A stretch of 64,000 bases of DNA from RYN-230 sp963717125 (GTDB taxonomy: Bacteria; Actinomycetota; Actinomycetes; Streptosporangiales; Streptosporangiaceae): contig CAVQVG010000018.1 in assembly GCA_963717125.1 (NCBI GenBank), positions 124,001 to 188,000 of the forward strand, in the 5' to 3' direction. Below, one piece after another: positions 6,944 to 15,687 of the stretch. The first letter of the stretch is position 1; every line of letters starts with the position of its first letter. The notes below the pieces were generated by a model. The model did not search any database and was not told where the DNA came from. It saw only the letters and a list, made by a program, of their open reading frames with translations. Both the position numbers and the translations under genes were made by a program.

Positions 6944-7975
6944 ATGCGGATCTCTACCACCGTGGGCTACTGGAGCGCCGGGCCGCCGGCCGACGCGGCT
7001 GAGCTGTTCGCCGCGGCCGACCGGCTCGGCATCGACCAGATCTGGACCGCGGAAGCGTACGGCAGCGACGCCTGGACTCCGCTGGCCTGGTGGGGATCGC
7101 GGACGTCGCGGGTCACCCTGGGCACCGCAGTGTCCCAGCTGTCGGCCCGGCCGCCGGTCACGCTGGCCATGACCGCGATGACCATGGACCATCTCACCGG
7201 GGGACGGCTGATCGTCGGCGTCGGGACCAGCAACCCGCAGGTGGTCGAGGGCTGGTACGGCCAGCCCTACCCGCGGCCGCTGGAGCGGACCCGGGAGTAC
7301 ATCGAGATCGTGCGCGCGGTTATCGCGCGGCGTGAGCCGGTGGTCTACGACGGCAAGCACTACCAGCTGCCGCTGCCCGGCGGGACCGGGCTGGGCAAGC
7401 CGCTGCGCTCGATCCTGCACCCGTTCCGCACCGAGATCCCGATCTACCTGGGCGCCGAGGGGCCGAAGAACGTGGCCCTGGCGGCGGAGATCGCCGACGG
7501 CTGGAACATGATCTTCTTTTCGCCGGCCATGAACGAGTTCTACGCCGGCGCCCTCGCCGAAGGCTTCGCCCGGCCCGGCGCCCGGCACGACGAACGCACG
7601 TTCGACGTGGTCGGCGGCCCGATGCGGATCATCGTGGACGACGACGTCGAGCGCGCCGCCGACCTGATCCGGCCCGCGCTCGCGCTGTATATCGGCGGGA
7701 TGGGCGCCCGCGGGGTCAACTTCCACCACGAAGTCTTCGTCCGGATGGGCTACCCGGACGAAGCCAAGATCATCCAGGACCGCTACCTGGCCGGCGACCG
7801 GAACGGCGCCATCGCGGCCGTGCCCACCCGGATGGTCGAGGACGTCGCGCTGATCGGCCCCTGGCCCAAGATCGCCGACGAGCTGCCGCGCTGGCTGGAC
7901 ACCGTCCTGACCACGTTCTCGGTCAGCACCGACCTGCACCACCTGCCCCGCGTCGTCGAACTCCTCCGCTCCTGA
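6944..7975 (+). CDS. LLM-class F420-dependent oxidoreductase
   Basis: A 343-residue luciferase-like (beta/alpha)8-barrel enzyme expected to use reduced coenzyme F420 for hydride transfer. Family signals are the N-terminal MRISTTVGYW, the central MDHLTGGRLIVGVGTSNPQV, the EYIEIVRAVIARREPVVYDG segment, and IYLGAEGPKNVALAAEIADG. Length is typical. The substrate is unknown; relatives act on a wide range of hydroxy acids, drugs and xenobiotics. It has its own ATG start 38 bp after the inverted repeat at 6858-6905, which may be its operator. A 229-bp gap follows in which I see no gene. Confidence 0.9.
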   Translation: MRISTTVGYWSAGPPADAAELFAAADRLGIDQIWTAEAYGSDAWTPLAWWGSRTSRVTLGTAVSQLSARPPVTLAMTAMTMDHLTGGRLIVGVGTSNPQVVEGWYGQPYPRPLERTREYIEIVRAVIARREPVVYDGKHYQLPLPGGTGLGKPLRSILHPFRTEIPIYLGAEGPKNVALAAEIADGWNMIFFSPAMNEFYAGALAEGFARPGARHDERTFDVVGGPMRIIVDDDVERAADLIRPALALYIGGMGARGVNFHHEVFVRMGYPDEAKIIQDRYLAGDRNGAIAAVPTRMVEDVALIGPWPKIADELPRWLDTVLTTFSVSTDLHHLPRVVELLRS

Positions 7976-8204
7976 CCCGCCGCGCGGCCGCCCGCCACGG
8001 GTGCCGCCACTTTGCACGCGAATGGTGCACCGGAATCGGGATGAACCGGACAGGACGGCGTACGAAACGCGTGCGAAGTTGGCTGTAAGCGCCTAGCAGG
8101 TGTGCGTTCCGGTCTCCGGGGAAGCAGAGAAGGCGAAGCCTGGCCGGCCCCAGTCGGCCAGGGCCCCCGAGTATGCCCGCAACCGGGCTCAGGAGGTAGT
8201 GGCC

Positions 8205-8441
8205 ATGACCATTGGCGGCAGCATCGCGCTCATCGTGATCGGCGCGATCCTACGTTTCGCCATCAGCTGGTCGCCCGCCCACATCAACGTCCAGCTCATC
8301 GGGCTGATCCTGATGATCGCCGGGATCGCCGGGCTGATCATCTCGCTGACCTTCCTGACCGTCCGCCGCCGCCGGGTGGTGACCCGCCCGACCGGGACCG
8401 AGGTGTACGAGGAGCGCCGGTACAGCGAGCCCCCACTGTAG
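8205..8441 (+). CDS. DUF6458-type small membrane protein
   Basis: A 78-residue protein with two close hydrophobic segments (about residues 4-20 and 28-52), then a basic RRRRVV stretch and a polar tail. The start is ATG at 8205, with AGGAGGT eight bases upstream. It resembles the actinobacterial DUF6458 family, whose function is unknown. The stop lies inside a tandem 22-bp duplication (8437-8478). Confidence 0.85.
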   Translation: MTIGGSIALIVIGAILRFAISWSPAHINVQLIGLILMIAGIAGLIISLTFLTVRRRRVVTRPTGTEVYEERRYSEPPL

Positions 8442-8478
8442 ACCGCGACACCGCCCGGTGTAGACCGCGACACCGCCC
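8437..8478. repeat. 22-bp tandem duplication spanning the DUF6458 stop
   Basis: TGTAGACCGCGACACCGCCC occurs at 8437-8456 and again at 8459-8478, identical, period 22 bp. The first copy contains the TAG stop of the small membrane protein. It is probably a slipped-strand duplication; a paired operator for Ku (start 8613) is possible. Confidence 0.7.
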
Positions 8479-8612
8479 AGTCTGAGTGGGCCGGAACGGG
8501 CGTTAAGGCTGCTGACCTTGCCTTTTACCGGCCTCGGCGTGCACCTGCTGGCCAGCCGTTGCATAGAATCAAGATCAACGGCGTGGCCCGGCGGGGGGAC
8601 TGGGAGGAGAGC

Positions 8613-9611
8613 ATGGCGCGGTCGATCTGGTCGGGGTTCCTGAGTTTCGGGCTGGTCAGCGTCCCGGTGGGGCTGTACCCGGCCACCGCCGACCAGACCA
8701 TCCACTTCAACCAGCTGCACAAGGGCACGTCGCACCGGATCCGGTACAAGAAGGTGGACGAGGTCACCGGGGAAGAAGTGCCGACCGCGGACATCGTGAG
8801 CGGCTATGACCTGGGCGGCGGCGAGTATGTCGTGGTCACCCGGGAGGAGCTGAAGGAAGCCGCGCCGGGGAAGTCGGAGACCATCGAGATCAGCGACTTC
8901 ATCGATCTCGAGGAGATCGACCCGGTGCAGTTCCGGACCACGTACTACCTGGCGCCGCGGGGCAAGGGGGCCGACCGGGCCTACGCGCTGCTCCGGCAGG
9001 CGATGGCCGAGACCGGCAAAGTGGGCATCGCCACCATGGTGCTGCGGGACAAGGAACACCTGGTCGCGGTCCGGCCCGGGACCGACGTGCTGGTCCTGGA
9101 GACGATGTACTTCGCCGACGAGATCCGGACGCCGAGTGAGGAACTGGACACCCTGCCCGAGGATGCCAGCTTCCAGGGCCGGGAGCTCGACGTGGCCAAG
9201 CGGCTGGTCGAGTCGCTCACCGTGCCGTGGCAGCCGGAGGACTACCACAACACGTACCGGACGAGGGTCATGGACCTGATCGAGCGGAAGCGGGAAGGCG
9301 AGGCGGTCGTCTTCGAGGCCGAGCGGCCCAAGTCCAACGTGGTCGACCTGATGGCCGCGCTGGAGGGGTCGCTGGCCCGGATGGGGGAGGCGGGCGGCGC
9401 CGCCGCCGAGCCGCCGTCCGGCCCGGGCCAGCGGTCACGGAAAGCCCGGCCGCCCGATCTGGACCGCCTGTCCAAGGCGGACCTGCTGGCCCGGGCGGCC
9501 GACCTGGACGTCCCCGGGCGCTCCAGGATGTCCAAGCCGGAACTCATCGAGGCGATCACCGCGGCGTCGGCGGCCCAGCCGGGCAAGCGGCGGTCGCGGA
9601 AGATTTCGTAG
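8613..9611 (+). CDS. ku: Ku protein, non-homologous end joining
   Basis: A 332-residue bacterial Ku homodimer subunit that binds DNA double-strand ends and recruits LigD. The core (about residues 1-255) begins MARSIWSGFLSFGLVSVPV and has YKKVDEVTGEEV and DLIERKREGEAV. The C-terminal extension holds a SAP/Rho-N-like helix pair (DLDRLSKADLLARAADLDV, then MSKPELIEAI) and a basic tail, as in actinobacterial Ku, for extra DNA binding. The start is ATG at 8613 behind GGGAGGAGA. No LigD gene is in the window. Confidence 0.96.
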   Translation: MARSIWSGFLSFGLVSVPVGLYPATADQTIHFNQLHKGTSHRIRYKKVDEVTGEEVPTADIVSGYDLGGGEYVVVTREELKEAAPGKSETIEISDFIDLEEIDPVQFRTTYYLAPRGKGADRAYALLRQAMAETGKVGIATMVLRDKEHLVAVRPGTDVLVLETMYFADEIRTPSEELDTLPEDASFQGRELDVAKRLVESLTVPWQPEDYHNTYRTRVMDLIERKREGEAVVFEAERPKSNVVDLMAALEGSLARMGEAGGAAAEPPSGPGQRSRKARPPDLDRLSKADLLARAADLDVPGRSRMSKPELIEAITAASAAQPGKRRSRKIS

Positions 9612-9688
9612 CAATCTGGCCGCTGGCCGGCCTGTCGCGCTGCCTGCTGTCGGCCCCGGGTGATAGGCCAGTCTCGGAGGTAGCCGAG

Positions 9689-9946
9689 ATGCCCGAGCCT
9701 GCCGTGATCAGCGGAACCTGCCCGGAGTGCCGCCAGGACCTGGAGCACTGCCACGGGACCGCGATCGAGCACTGTGACGGGTCCGCCGACTGCTCGGACG
9801 GCCCGAATTGCCAGCTGCCCGGTGAGCTGCACCTGTTCCTGATTTCCTGCGCCGAGGTGGGCTGTGACTGCGGCTCAGTACAGGTCGTCGGGGCCGAGCT
9901 CAGCCTGGCTGAGGCCGGGCTGGCCGAGGTGCGCCGCGCCTCATGA
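9689..9946 (+). CDS. Small cysteine-rich protein, unknown function
   Basis: An 85-residue protein with nine cysteines in CPECRQDLEHCHG, EHCDGSADCSDGPNC and SCAEVGCDCGS, plus several His. This suggests one or two zinc-binding knuckles. The pattern recalls a widespread small actinobacterial family of unassigned role. The start is ATG at 9689 with CGGAGG nine bases upstream. It follows Ku by 77 bp on the same strand and may be co-transcribed. I do not assign a function. Confidence 0.7.
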   Translation: MPEPAVISGTCPECRQDLEHCHGTAIEHCDGSADCSDGPNCQLPGELHLFLISCAEVGCDCGSVQVVGAELSLAEAGLAEVRRAS

Positions 9947-9969
9947 CCGGGTGAGCCCGCAGCCGCGCA

Positions 9970-10177
9970 TGGCCCTGCGGTAGGCCACGGCACCTCGGGC
10001 CGCGGCCAGCGCGGCTCGTCCAGCGCGACCCAGATCAGCCCGTACCGCTCTTGGCAGCTGAACGCCGCTACCTTGGCCCGGCCGGCACCCGGGACGGGTC
10101 TTCGAGTTGCCGAACGCCACCGGGTGCCAGCAGTTACGCAGCGCGCGCGGATCCGCGAAGGCGGCCGGGCCGGTCAT
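9970..10177 (-). pseudogene. Remnant of a Rieske [2Fe-2S] oxygenase
   Basis: From ATG at 10177 the minus strand reads MTGPAAFADPRALRNCWHPV, the usual N-terminus of a Rieske-type oxygenase. A frame change near 10080 leads to AAFSCQERYGLIWVALDEPR, a segment that normally follows the second Cys-His pair of the Rieske cluster. The cluster ligands between them and the whole catalytic domain are gone. Complete homologues are about 350 residues; about 70 codons survive. It is a decayed gene, flanked by intact genes. Confidence 0.75.
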
Positions 10178-10182
10178 GCTGA

Positions 10183-11169
10183 TCAGGGTACGGCGGACGC
10201 CTGCGCGGTCGGCTGCTGGGTCTGATGGCCCTGGAAGAGGATCGACGCGATCTGGGTCAGCGTGTTGATGCCGTAGTTGAACCCGACGTCGCCGGCGTCC
10301 CCGTAGCCCTCCAGGTTGTACATGATGGCCAGGGTGTACTCGTGGTTCGGCCCGGCGAAGCCGACCGTGTTGGTGATCCACGGCGGGTCGAGCTCCCAGC
10401 CGTCCTTGTTACCGGGGTGGTTCTCCGGCCCGGCGCCCCACACGCCCCACTGCTGGTCGATCGAGCTGACGTGCTGCAGTCGGTGGACGAGGTAGTCGCG
10501 CACGCTCGCCGGGGTCTGGCCGAGCACGTAGTTCATCAGGTTGTCCAGGTCCTCGGCCGAGCAGTACATGAAGCCCCAGTTGGGCACCGAGGAGGTGAAC
10601 GTCGCGGTGTTCATCCCGAACCCCTGGATGCGCTGCAGGAAGCTGCCGTCCTCGAACTGGTTCCACAGGTCGTTGGCGTCGTCGTCGTTGCTGGTGTAGA
10701 GCGCCTGGAACATTTCCTGCTGGTCGGCGGGAGTCAGCGTGATGGTGCCGGCCCGGGCCCGCAGCAGCAGGTCGGTCATCATGGCCAGCTTCATCGTGGA
10801 CGCGGCCGGGTAGGCCACGGTGGCGTTGACGTTCCGGTACACCGCCCCGGTGACCCGGTCGTCGAGCACGATCGCGATCGAGCCAGGTGCGCCCGAGCGC
10901 CGCAGGTACCGCTGCACCGCGTGGATCCGGTTGCGCATCTCGCAGGAGAAACCAGGCGCGATCTTGGCGCAGTGCTTGGGCTTGGGGCTGGGCGTCGGGC
11001 TCGGCGTGGGCGAGGCCGACTTCGACGCCGAGGGTGACCCCAGCGCCTCGTGCTGACTGGCTGGGGTGAACATACTGCAGCCGGCCAGGGCCAGGGCAGC
11101 CAGCAGGCAGCAGCCCAGCACGACGGGAAGCCGCAGCGAGCGACGGGGGCGGGTGACCGGAGAAGACAC
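10183..11169 (-). CDS. Class A beta-lactamase-like serine hydrolase lipoprotein
   Basis: About 328 residues. The N-terminal signal ends in a lipobox ALAGC, then a Ser/Pro/Thr-rich linker, so it is surface-anchored. The domain has the SxxK catalytic motif STMK in YPAASTMKLAMM and an SNDDDAN segment where class A enzymes carry SDN. No clear omega-loop ExxLN was seen, so it may be a transpeptidase- or esterase-like relative rather than an antibiotic hydrolase. The start chosen is GTG at 11169, since longer starts overlap the 6-phosphogluconate dehydrogenase gene. Its stop lies 6 bp from the Rieske remnant. Confidence 0.78.
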   Translation of the reverse strand: MSSPVTRPRRSLRLPVVLGCCLLAALALAGCSMFTPASQHEALGSPSASKSASPTPSPTPSPKPKHCAKIAPGFSCEMRNRIHAVQRYLRRSGAPGSIAIVLDDRVTGAVYRNVNATVAYPAASTMKLAMMTDLLLRARAGTITLTPADQQEMFQALYTSNDDDANDLWNQFEDGSFLQRIQGFGMNTATFTSSVPNWGFMYCSAEDLDNLMNYVLGQTPASVRDYLVHRLQHVSSIDQQWGVWGAGPENHPGNKDGWELDPPWITNTVGFAGPNHEYTLAIMYNLEGYGDAGDVGFNYGINTLTQIASILFQGHQTQQPTAQASAVP

Positions 11170-11249
11170 GCCCGACAGGATACGAGCGATGCCGTGATGG
11201 GGTGGGTACAGGCGGCGATCCCCGTCGATCCCGTTGCTAATTCTTGATC

Positions 11250-12692
11250 TCAGGCTGGGTGCTCTTGGCCGTCCCCGGCCCACTCGGTGTGGAACGTGCC
11301 CGGCTTGTCCACCCGGCGGTAGGTGTGCGCGCCGAAGTTGTCCCGCAGGCTCTGGATCAGCGACGCGGGCAGCCGCGCCGCGCGCAGCCCGTCGTAGTAG
11401 GCCAGCGACGACGAGAACGCCGGGGACGGGAGGCCGGCCGTCGCGGCGTGCGCGACCACCCGGCGCCAGCTGTCCACGCCGTCCCGCACGGCGGCCGCGA
11501 AGTACGGCGCGACCAGCAGGCTGGGCAGCTCCGGGTTCTCGTCGTAGGCGGTCCGGATCCGGTCCAGGAACCGGGCCCGGATGATGCAGCCGCCGCGCCA
11601 GATGGTCGCCATCATGCCCCGGTCGATGTCCCAGTCATACTCCGCGCTGCCCGCGGCGATCTGGTCGAAGCCCTGCGCGTACGCGACCACCTTGGACGCG
11701 TAGAGGGCGCGCCGGACGTCGTCTACGAAACTGTCAGGGTCGCCGATGTCGATCGGGGCGACCGCCGTGCCGAACGCGTCCCGGGCGGCCGCTCGCTGGT
11801 CCGCATGCCCGGACAGCGACCGGGCGAACGTGGCCTCGGCGATGCCGGTGATCGGGATGCCCAGGTCCAGCGCACTCTGCACGGTCCACCGGCCGGTGCC
11901 CTTCTGCTCGGCCTGGTCGAGCACGATGTCCACGAACGGCCGGCCGGTGTCCGCGTCGGTGTGCGCCAGCACCTCGGCGGTGATCTGGATCAGGAACGAG
12001 TCCAGATCACCCTCGTTCCAGGTGCGGAAGATCTCGGCGATCCGCGGGGCCGGCGCGCCCAGGCCCGCCCGGAGCAGGTCGTAGGCCTCGGCGATGAGCT
12101 GCATGTCGGCGTACTCGATGCCGTTGTGCACCATCTTGACGAAGTGGCCGGCCCCGTCCGGCCCGACGTGCGTGCAGCACGGCGTGCCGTCCACCTGGGC
12201 GGCGATGGACTCGAAGATCGGCCCGAGCTTGGCGTAGGACTCCGGCGACCCACCGGGCATGATGCTGGGCCCGAGCAGCGCGCCTTCCTCCCCGCCGGAC
12301 ACGCCGCAGCCGACGAAGTGCAGGCCGTGCTCGCGCAGCGCGGCCTCCCGGCGCCGGGTGTCCATATAGTGCGCGTTGCCGCAGTCGATGACGATGTCGC
12401 CCTCGTCCAGCAGCGGGACCAGTTCGTCGATGACCGCGTCGGTCGGCTGGCCGGCCTTGACCATGATGATGATCGCGCGCGGCTGGCTGAGGCTGGCCAC
12501 GAACTCCTTCATCGACTCGGACGGCACGAACGTGCCCTCGTCGCCATGCTCGGCTACCAGGCTGCGGGTGCGTTCCGGCGAGCGGTTGTGCAGCGCGACC
12601 ACATGCCCGTGCCGGGCCAGGTTGCGCGCCAGGTTGCGGCCCATCACGGCCAGGCCGGTTACGCCGATATCCGCACTGTTCGCCTGCGTCAT
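11250..12692 (-). CDS. gnd: 6-phosphogluconate dehydrogenase, decarboxylating
   Basis: A 480-residue enzyme of the oxidative pentose phosphate pathway: 6-phosphogluconate + NADP+ to ribulose-5-phosphate + CO2 + NADPH. The Rossmann motif is GLAVMGRNLARNLARHG, with NRSPERT for NADP phosphate binding. Substrate and catalytic segments are GCGVSGGEEGA, GAGHFVKMVHNGIEYADMQL (catalytic Lys and Glu) and KGTGRWT. Full length, of the long homodimeric type. ATG at 12692; divergent from the thioesterase with a 172-bp shared promoter region. Confidence 0.97.
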   Translation of the reverse strand: MTQANSADIGVTGLAVMGRNLARNLARHGHVVALHNRSPERTRSLVAEHGDEGTFVPSESMKEFVASLSQPRAIIIMVKAGQPTDAVIDELVPLLDEGDIVIDCGNAHYMDTRRREAALREHGLHFVGCGVSGGEEGALLGPSIMPGGSPESYAKLGPIFESIAAQVDGTPCCTHVGPDGAGHFVKMVHNGIEYADMQLIAEAYDLLRAGLGAPAPRIAEIFRTWNEGDLDSFLIQITAEVLAHTDADTGRPFVDIVLDQAEQKGTGRWTVQSALDLGIPITGIAEATFARSLSGHADQRAAARDAFGTAVAPIDIGDPDSFVDDVRRALYASKVVAYAQGFDQIAAGSAEYDWDIDRGMMATIWRGGCIIRARFLDRIRTAYDENPELPSLLVAPYFAAAVRDGVDSWRRVVAHAATAGLPSPAFSSSLAYYDGLRAARLPASLIQSLRDNFGAHTYRRVDKPGTFHTEWAGDGQEHPA

Positions 12693-12864
12693 GCTGGCTC
12701 CTCGTCAGTCTCGTCCCTTCTTTCGCGAGACTAGCCCGTGCCGTTCCGGCCGGTGTCGGCAGGCGCTACCGGGCAGGCCCGTAACTGGTGGTTCGGCGCG
12801 TACCTTGGCCGCTTGCGGCGGGGGGTGGTGGCAACCGGGCCGGTCGGGGCGCGAGACTGCAGGC

Positions 12865-13608
12865 ATGTCCCAGCCCACGGTCACCGGCACCGGCCCGGCC
12901 TTCATCGCTGATCCTGCTGACGGCCGGGTGTTCCGCACCAGGCGTGTGGTGCGCAGCGTGGACGTCACCCCGGCGGGGCGGCTCCGGTTCGACGCGCTGG
13001 CCCGCTACCTGCAGCAGGCCGCCGAGGATGACCTGGCCGACGCCAACTGGGCCGAGCCGTATACCTGGCTGGTCCGCCGCACCGCCGTGGTGGTGCGCGG
13101 CTACCCGGCTCATCGCGCCCGGGTTCAGCTGCGGACGTTCTGCTCGGCGACCGGGCCGCGCTGGGCGGAGCGCACCACCACCGTGGCCGGCCCGGCCGGG
13201 GACCTCGTGCAGGCCACCGCGGTCTGGGTGGCCATCGCGGCCGCGGACGGCCGCCCGGTGCCGCTCGGCGACGCCTTCCACCGGATCTATGGCCCGTCCA
13301 CCGCGGGACGCCAGGTGTCGGCGCGGCTGTCCCACCCGGGTCCGCCAGCCGGCACCGCGGGGCGGCCGTGGCCGCTGCGGGCCAGCGACTTCGACACCGC
13401 GGGGCACGTCAACAACAGCATTCACTGGGCCGCCGTCGAGGATGTGCTGGCCGGTCTGGACTGGCTGCCGTCCCAGGCCGAGCTGGAGTACCACCGGCCG
13501 GTGCTGCCCGGCCACGATCCCCGCCTGCTGACCAAGCGGGTCGACGGCCAGCTGTCGGTATGGCTGTGCGACGACGGCGAGCGGCTCGCGTCGGCGGTGC
13601 TGCGCTAG
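12865..13608 (+). CDS. Acyl-ACP thioesterase-like double hot-dog protein
   Basis: A 247-residue protein with two hot-dog halves, typical of acyl-ACP thioesterases that release fatty acids from acyl carrier protein. The N-terminal half has VVRSVDVTPAGRLRFDALAR and the C-terminal half has SDFDTAGHVNNSIHWAAVED, with the conserved Asp, Asn and His. ATG at 12865; no strong ribosome site is visible. Relatives also act as acyl-CoA thioesterases, so chain specificity is open. Confidence 0.85.
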   Translation: MSQPTVTGTGPAFIADPADGRVFRTRRVVRSVDVTPAGRLRFDALARYLQQAAEDDLADANWAEPYTWLVRRTAVVVRGYPAHRARVQLRTFCSATGPRWAERTTTVAGPAGDLVQATAVWVAIAAADGRPVPLGDAFHRIYGPSTAGRQVSARLSHPGPPAGTAGRPWPLRASDFDTAGHVNNSIHWAAVEDVLAGLDWLPSQAELEYHRPVLPGHDPRLLTKRVDGQLSVWLCDDGERLASAVLR

Positions 13609-13614
13609 CTGAGG

Positions 13615-13632
13615 CGGCCCGTCGGGGGGCCG
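13615..13632 (+). terminator. Short GC hairpin after the thioesterase
   Basis: CGGCCC (13615-13620) pairs with GGGCCG (13627-13632) around a 6-base loop, seven bases after the stop. A weak terminator candidate without a T-run. Confidence 0.35.
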
Positions 13633-13722
13633 GCAACTGCACCAGGCCGGATCTAGAATTGGTAAAGCAGGCCCTGGGCAGAGGTGTGGCGGCCGCGGGC
13701 TGTGCGGGTCTGGAGGCAGTCA

Positions 13723-14007
13723 ATGTCCGTCGGGGTCAGCGTGCACAGCGTCCAGGCCGCGGCTACCACGTCGTCCGGGTTCACCTGGGCCGACGCTGCC
13801 GTGATCTTCGTCCTGGTCATCGTCGCCCTACTGGTGCTGGTGGCGTTCGCCGGCCGCCGGACCCGGCGGCTGACGTTCCGGCCGCGGGTGCGTACCGAGC
13901 ACAACCGCCGGATCCGGGAGGCGGCCGAAGAGGACGTCGAGGCCATCGAGGACGGCCGGTACGTCCCCCGCCGGGATGTGCCCGATTCCCCTGAAGACGA
14001 TCTCTAA
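13723..14007 (+). CDS. Small single-pass membrane protein, unknown
   Basis: A 94-residue protein. One hydrophobic helix (about residues 21-43, AVIFVLVIVALLVLVAFAG) is followed by RRTRR and a charged cytoplasmic tail rich in Arg, Glu and Asp. ATG at 13723 with GGAGG eight bases upstream. Convergent with the beta-propeller gene. No family recognised. Confidence 0.75.
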   Translation: MSVGVSVHSVQAAATTSSGFTWADAAVIFVLVIVALLVLVAFAGRRTRRLTFRPRVRTEHNRRIREAAEEDVEAIEDGRYVPRRDVPDSPEDDL

Positions 14008-14038
14008 CCAGCGGCCTCGTCGGTACCTGCCACCACGA

Positions 14039-15631
14039 TCATGAAGGCGGCTGGCTGCTGCCGGGTCGGCGGCGGCGATAGACGAGCCAGCCGGCCCCGC
14101 CTACCACGATGAGGACGCCGGCGGCGATGCCGCCGATAGCGGCGGGTGGCGTGCCGTGCCCGCTGTCCGTGCTGCCCGCGGCCGGCTGGTTGCCCGCACC
14201 GGCCCCGCTCCCGGCGGCCGGGCTGGCTGCCCCACCAGCCCCGCTTGCGCGGAAGGCGACGACGCTGTTCGCCGAGGGGGCCAGCAGCAGGCCGTCCCCG
14301 GCGCTCGGCGTTGGGAAATGGTTGGCCGGTGCCCCGATGGACGCCTTCTGCCGGAGTTTCCCGGTGGCCGGATCGATGCCGGACAGGGTGCCGCGAGAGC
14401 CGATCGTCCAGACCAGGCCACCGGCCACGATGGGCGGCCCGCCGCCAATCCGGGAACTCCACAGCACCCGCAGCCCGGGCGATGCCCCCGCCGCGCTGAC
14501 CGCCACGACCCCACTGAGGCAGGGCAGGTACACGGTTGTGCCCACGGTGGCCATCCCACCGTCGATGTCTTCGTCGCAGACCGGCCCGAGCTTGGCCTGC
14601 TGGCCGCCGATGCCGCCGAGGTGCGCGCCGTTCAGCAGGAAGACGATCTTGGATTTGCCGGCCAGCACGACCCGGCCGTCGGGCAGCAAGGCCGGCTCGG
14701 TGGCCATGTCCCGGTCCGTGGCGTTGTCCGAGGCCCAGGAGTCGGGGGCGAAGAACTGCTCCAGGTGCATCAGCGGGCTCAGCTCGAGCGCCGAATCGCT
14801 GTCGTCATAGCCCCGGGCCGCGTCGCGCACCGAGCCGTTTCCCACGCTGACCCAGACATTGCCGTGACTGTCCACGGCGGGGGCCGCGCCGCCCATCCAG
14901 ACCGCGCCCTGGGCTTGGCCGGGGGCCGAGTCCACGGTGAATATCGCGGGCGGGCCGCCGTCCTCGGAAACTGACACGACCCGCCCCCGGTAGGTGGAGC
15001 AGTCGCCGTCGTTGCCGCCGTAGCCGAACACCACCCGCCCGTCCGTCAGGGTCAGGCCGGTGCGCTGCAACAGCGCCGGGGTGTACGAACCAGGCGGGTC
15101 CACGCCCTGGGTCATCTGCACCGCGCCGTTGGCGGTGCTGAGGCCGGCCAGCACGTGGGCGGGCTTCCCGTTCACCAGCTCGTCGGCCACGACGAAGATC
15201 TCGCCGCGGGCCGGGTCGATGACCGGGGTGCCGGTGATCCCGACCGTGGGGCTGATGTCCCCGCACGGCAGCGATGACGCGGGTACCGGGGTGGCCAGGT
15301 GCTTGGACCAGATGACCGCCCCGGTGCTGGCGGACAGCGCGTAGACCGTGTCGTTCTCGGTCGCCGCGAAGACCCGGCCGCCGGAGACGAGGGGTTCGCC
15401 GTAGAGCTGGCCGTCGAGCGCGGGTGAGGTCCACGCCGGGGAACTGGTGTCCACCGGGCCGGACAGCGTGCCGGTGCCCGAGCCGGCCGGGTCGCCGTGG
15501 TACACGGTCCAGGAAGCGGTCGCGGGGCTGGCCGCCGGGGTGGCCGCGGCAGCGGGGCCCGCGCAGGCGGCCCCGGTGACCGAGATTGCCGCGGCGGCCG
15601 CGAGCAGGGCGGCCCGGCCAGGTCGGCGCAT
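14039..15631 (-). CDS. Secreted, membrane-anchored PQQ-type beta-propeller protein
   Basis: 530 residues. An Ala-rich signal peptide (1-30) is followed by repeated beta-propeller blades with motifs such as VFAATENDTVYALSASTGAV, VWTIGSRGTLSGIDPATGKL and GGLVWT. Then come a Gly/Ser/Ala-rich linker, a C-terminal transmembrane helix (IGGIAAGVLIVVGGAGWLV) and RRRR. The blades resemble PQQ-dehydrogenase/BamB repeats but the catalytic calcium and PQQ residues were not recognised. It is probably an extracellular scaffold or binding protein tethered by the C-terminus. It is 56 bp downstream of the copper amine oxidase on the same strand. Confidence 0.85.
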   Translation of the reverse strand: MRRPGRAALLAAAAAISVTGAACAGPAAAATPAASPATASWTVYHGDPAGSGTGTLSGPVDTSSPAWTSPALDGQLYGEPLVSGGRVFAATENDTVYALSASTGAVIWSKHLATPVPASSLPCGDISPTVGITGTPVIDPARGEIFVVADELVNGKPAHVLAGLSTANGAVQMTQGVDPPGSYTPALLQRTGLTLTDGRVVFGYGGNDGDCSTYRGRVVSVSEDGGPPAIFTVDSAPGQAQGAVWMGGAAPAVDSHGNVWVSVGNGSVRDAARGYDDSDSALELSPLMHLEQFFAPDSWASDNATDRDMATEPALLPDGRVVLAGKSKIVFLLNGAHLGGIGGQQAKLGPVCDEDIDGGMATVGTTVYLPCLSGVVAVSAAGASPGLRVLWSSRIGGGPPIVAGGLVWTIGSRGTLSGIDPATGKLRQKASIGAPANHFPTPSAGDGLLLAPSANSVVAFRASGAGGAASPAAGSGAGAGNQPAAGSTDSGHGTPPAAIGGIAAGVLIVVGGAGWLVYRRRRPGSSQPPS

Positions 15632-15687
15632 CGGCCCAGCCTACCGCCGGGCCGCAGCGGCCTGACCCGTTCGTGCTCACCGAACCC

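Noticed and set aside
9941..10381. 146-codon minus-strand ORF covering the Rieske remnant
   Set aside because: Its upstream half is out of frame with the beta-lactamase-like gene it overlaps; only the remnant segment has protein homology.
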